Assembly (NCBI GenBank): GCA_003504855.1
Contig: DNZD01000354.1
Coordinates: 1-8,384, forward strand
Length of the DNA: 8,384 nucleotides
From: Cytophagales bacterium
Lineage (GTDB): Bacteria; Bacteroidota; Bacteroidia; Cytophagales; Cyclobacteriaceae
Direction: 5' to 3'
Part shown: positions 6,887-8,384 of the stretch, piece after piece
Layout: the number at the start of each line of letters is the position of its first letter
How positions within the stretch are numbered: position 1 is the first letter of the stretch
Program-made: the position numbers and the translations under genes
Notes under the pieces: generated by a model
The model's database searches: none
The model's input: only the letters and a program-made list of their open reading frames with translations
What the model was told of the DNA's origin: nothing

Positions 6887-8384
6887 ATGGTTCGGCTCTC
6901 CGGTTTGTTCTCTGCCTTTCTCTACTCCTTCCCCATTCAGCTGCTGATTAATAATTTCAAGCGGAATCAGATCCTCCTGCTTTGCTGGGCCGTCTTGTTT
7001 GCCATGATCACCGGAAACTTCGGGAAATACCTCGGCATTCCGTATTTGTTTCTCGACCCTGAATACCTGAACGAAGTCAACTTTACCAGCTTCGCCTTCA
7101 TGGGCTTGCTCGTGTATGGATTCACCGCTGCCTTCCACATCACCTGTTACATTTCTGATGGACACCACTTTTCGTTTGTGGGTGCTATGTCCAGACCGTT
7201 CAGAAAGTTCAGCCTGAACAACAGCCTGTTGCCAACCACCTTTTTGATTACCTACCTCTATCAGGTCATCAGTTTTCAGGTAAACAACGAATACACCACT
7301 GGCACCGAACTTGCCCTCGATCTGGCTGGATTTGCCACTGGCTATCTGGCTATGGCCCTCCTGCTTCAGTTGTATTTCCGGTATACCCAGAAGGATATTT
7401 TTAAGTACATGGTCTGCCGCCTGGACGAAAAGATCAAACAGACGGTGAAAGTGACGCGGGCGAGCGCGATGAACAAACTCGACATCGCCAAAAAGAAACA
7501 AGCGCGCGTAGACTATTACCTCGACACGGATTTCCGGTTCAAGAAGGTGATGGATGAAAAAGATTTCTACGACAAAGGAGCCATCCTTCAGGTATTCGAC
7601 CAGAATCAGTTTAATCTCGTGATTATCGAGTTACTTATATTCGGCATGGTTATGATCCTGGGCATATTTAAGGACTATCCGGCATTTCAGGTGCCAGCTG
7701 CCGCCAGCTTCATGATCTTTCTCACCATTTTCGTCATGTTGTCTGGCGCCTTCTCTTATTGGTTTGGTGGTTGGTCCATTACCATGTCGCTGGCACTGTT
7801 CCTGTTTGTGAATTTTCTGATTGGCGAAGGCTGGCTCACCAAAAAGTATCAGGCCTTTGGTCTCGACTATACCGCCGCTCCGGTCACCTACACAGTTGAT
7901 CATCTCAGGCAACTCAATGATAGTATCCACATTAGACAGGCGCGTGAACACACCCTGCAGATTCTTGAAAACTGGAAAGCCAAATTCGGACCTGGTGAGA
8001 AAAGAAAGATGGTGTTCGTATGTACCAGCGGGGGTGGTAAGCGGGCCGCCTTGTGGACGCTGGCCACCCTGCAACAAGCCGACAGTCTTACCGGTGGCAA
8101 ATTGATGGATCAGACCATGTTGATTACTGGTGCTTCCGGGGGACTGATCGGAGCGAGCTATTTTCGCGAAGTAATACTCAGGCAAAAGCAAGGGCAGGAA
8201 GTTCATCCCTATTCGCCATTACATCAGCGCAAGATCGCCACCGACAACCTCAATCCTTTGATTTTCAGTTTGCTGGCCAACGACTTGTTTGTGGGCCTTA
8301 CGAAGTTTGAATACCAGGGGCAGCGCTATTCCCGGGACCGCGGCTACACCTTTGAAGAACAACTGAATATAGACACGGAGAACT
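6887..8384 (+). CDS. Multi-pass membrane protein with patatin-like phospholipase domain (3' end cut)
   Basis: 499 residues are present before the right edge. The N-terminal half has about seven hydrophobic segments (roughly 28-46, 66-89, 113-132, 142-164, 243-261, 271-292, 296-313), with a lysine/arginine-rich hydrophilic loop at about 165-241 between the fourth and fifth. After a linker, a patatin-type hydrolase domain begins: VFVCTSGGGKRAALW (oxyanion loop G382-G384, K385, R386) followed by the nucleophile elbow TGASGGLIG with S417 as the predicted catalytic serine. Patatin-like enzymes hydrolyse acyl esters of phospholipids or other lipids through a Ser-Asp dyad; the catalytic Asp is expected beyond the window and cannot be checked. 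The residue after GGGKR is Ala where many patatins have Gly. ATG at 6887 is the only ATG in frame after the stop at 6809-6811; TTG codons at 6830, 6839 and 6854 are alternatives. No Shine-Dalgarno is evident. It is transcribed away from addAB and no functional link is apparent; the true substrate is unknown. Confidence 0.85.
   Translation, partial: MVRLSGLFSAFLYSFPIQLLINNFKRNQILLLCWAVLFAMITGNFGKYLGIPYLFLDPEYLNEVNFTSFAFMGLLVYGFTAAFHITCYISDGHHFSFVGAMSRPFRKFSLNNSLLPTTFLITYLYQVISFQVNNEYTTGTELALDLAGFATGYLAMALLLQLYFRYTQKDIFKYMVCRLDEKIKQTVKVTRASAMNKLDIAKKKQARVDYYLDTDFRFKKVMDEKDFYDKGAILQVFDQNQFNLVIIELLIFGMVMILGIFKDYPAFQVPAAASFMIFLTIFVMLSGAFSYWFGGWSITMSLALFLFVNFLIGEGWLTKKYQAFGLDYTAAPVTYTVDHLRQLNDSIHIRQAREHTLQILENWKAKFGPGEKRKMVFVCTSGGGKRAALWTLATLQQADSLTGGKLMDQTMLITGASGGLIGASYFREVILRQKQGQEVHPYSPLHQRKIATDNLNPLIFSLLANDLFVGLTKFEYQGQRYSRDRGYTFEEQLNIDTEN

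Noticed and set aside
6869..7501. 210-codon open frame on the minus strand
   Set aside because: It is antisense to the membrane part of the patatin-like gene, rich in polar residues as expected from complementing hydrophobic codons, and has no family motif.
7631..8206. 191-codon open frame on the minus strand
   Set aside because: It is antisense to the patatin-like gene, including its catalytic motifs, with no domain of its own.

Overview
The window looks like a piece of a Bacteroidota chromosome, possibly of the Cytophagales type. The evidence is base composition close to balanced, weak or absent Shine-Dalgarno sequences before most genes, promoter elements of the TTTG / TAnnTTTG kind, and the style of the proteins. 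The lineage is an inference from these traits and not from a marker gene.

Layout. Positions 6652 to 1 (minus strand) hold one tightly packed operon of four genes: addA (UvrD-type helicase plus nuclease), addB (inactive helicase-like domain plus Fe-S nuclease), a previously easy-to-miss 36-residue membrane microprotein, and a YkgJ-type cysteine-cluster protein that runs off the left edge. The gene junctions are a 2-base gap, a 30-base gap and an 8-base overlap. Positions 6653-6886 are a divergent control region. It carries a degenerate CCCCAAT heptamer repeat directly before the addA coding start, a good candidate addA promoter, a 10-base palindrome and a weak candidate promoter for the rightward gene. 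From 6887 to the right edge runs a plus-strand gene for a multi-pass membrane protein with a C-terminal patatin-like lipase domain, cut by the window end.

How the genes work together. AddA and AddB are expected to form the heterodimeric helicase-nuclease that processes double-strand DNA ends for RecA-dependent repair. Both carry an apparently intact PD-(D/E)XK nuclease site, while only AddA has an ATPase site. The membrane microprotein and the YkgJ-like protein are translationally linked to each other and sit in the same transcription unit; no functional link to recombination is evident from sequence. The patatin-like gene is divergent and appears unrelated.

Overall this is mostly ordinary core-genome sequence. 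The points worth a second look are the 36-residue ORF, the cyanobacterial-STRR1-like heptamer/G-quadruplex tract at the addA start, the resulting correction of the addA start codon, and the membrane-patatin fusion. I see no rRNA, tRNA, CRISPR array, insertion sequence or clear intrinsic terminator.
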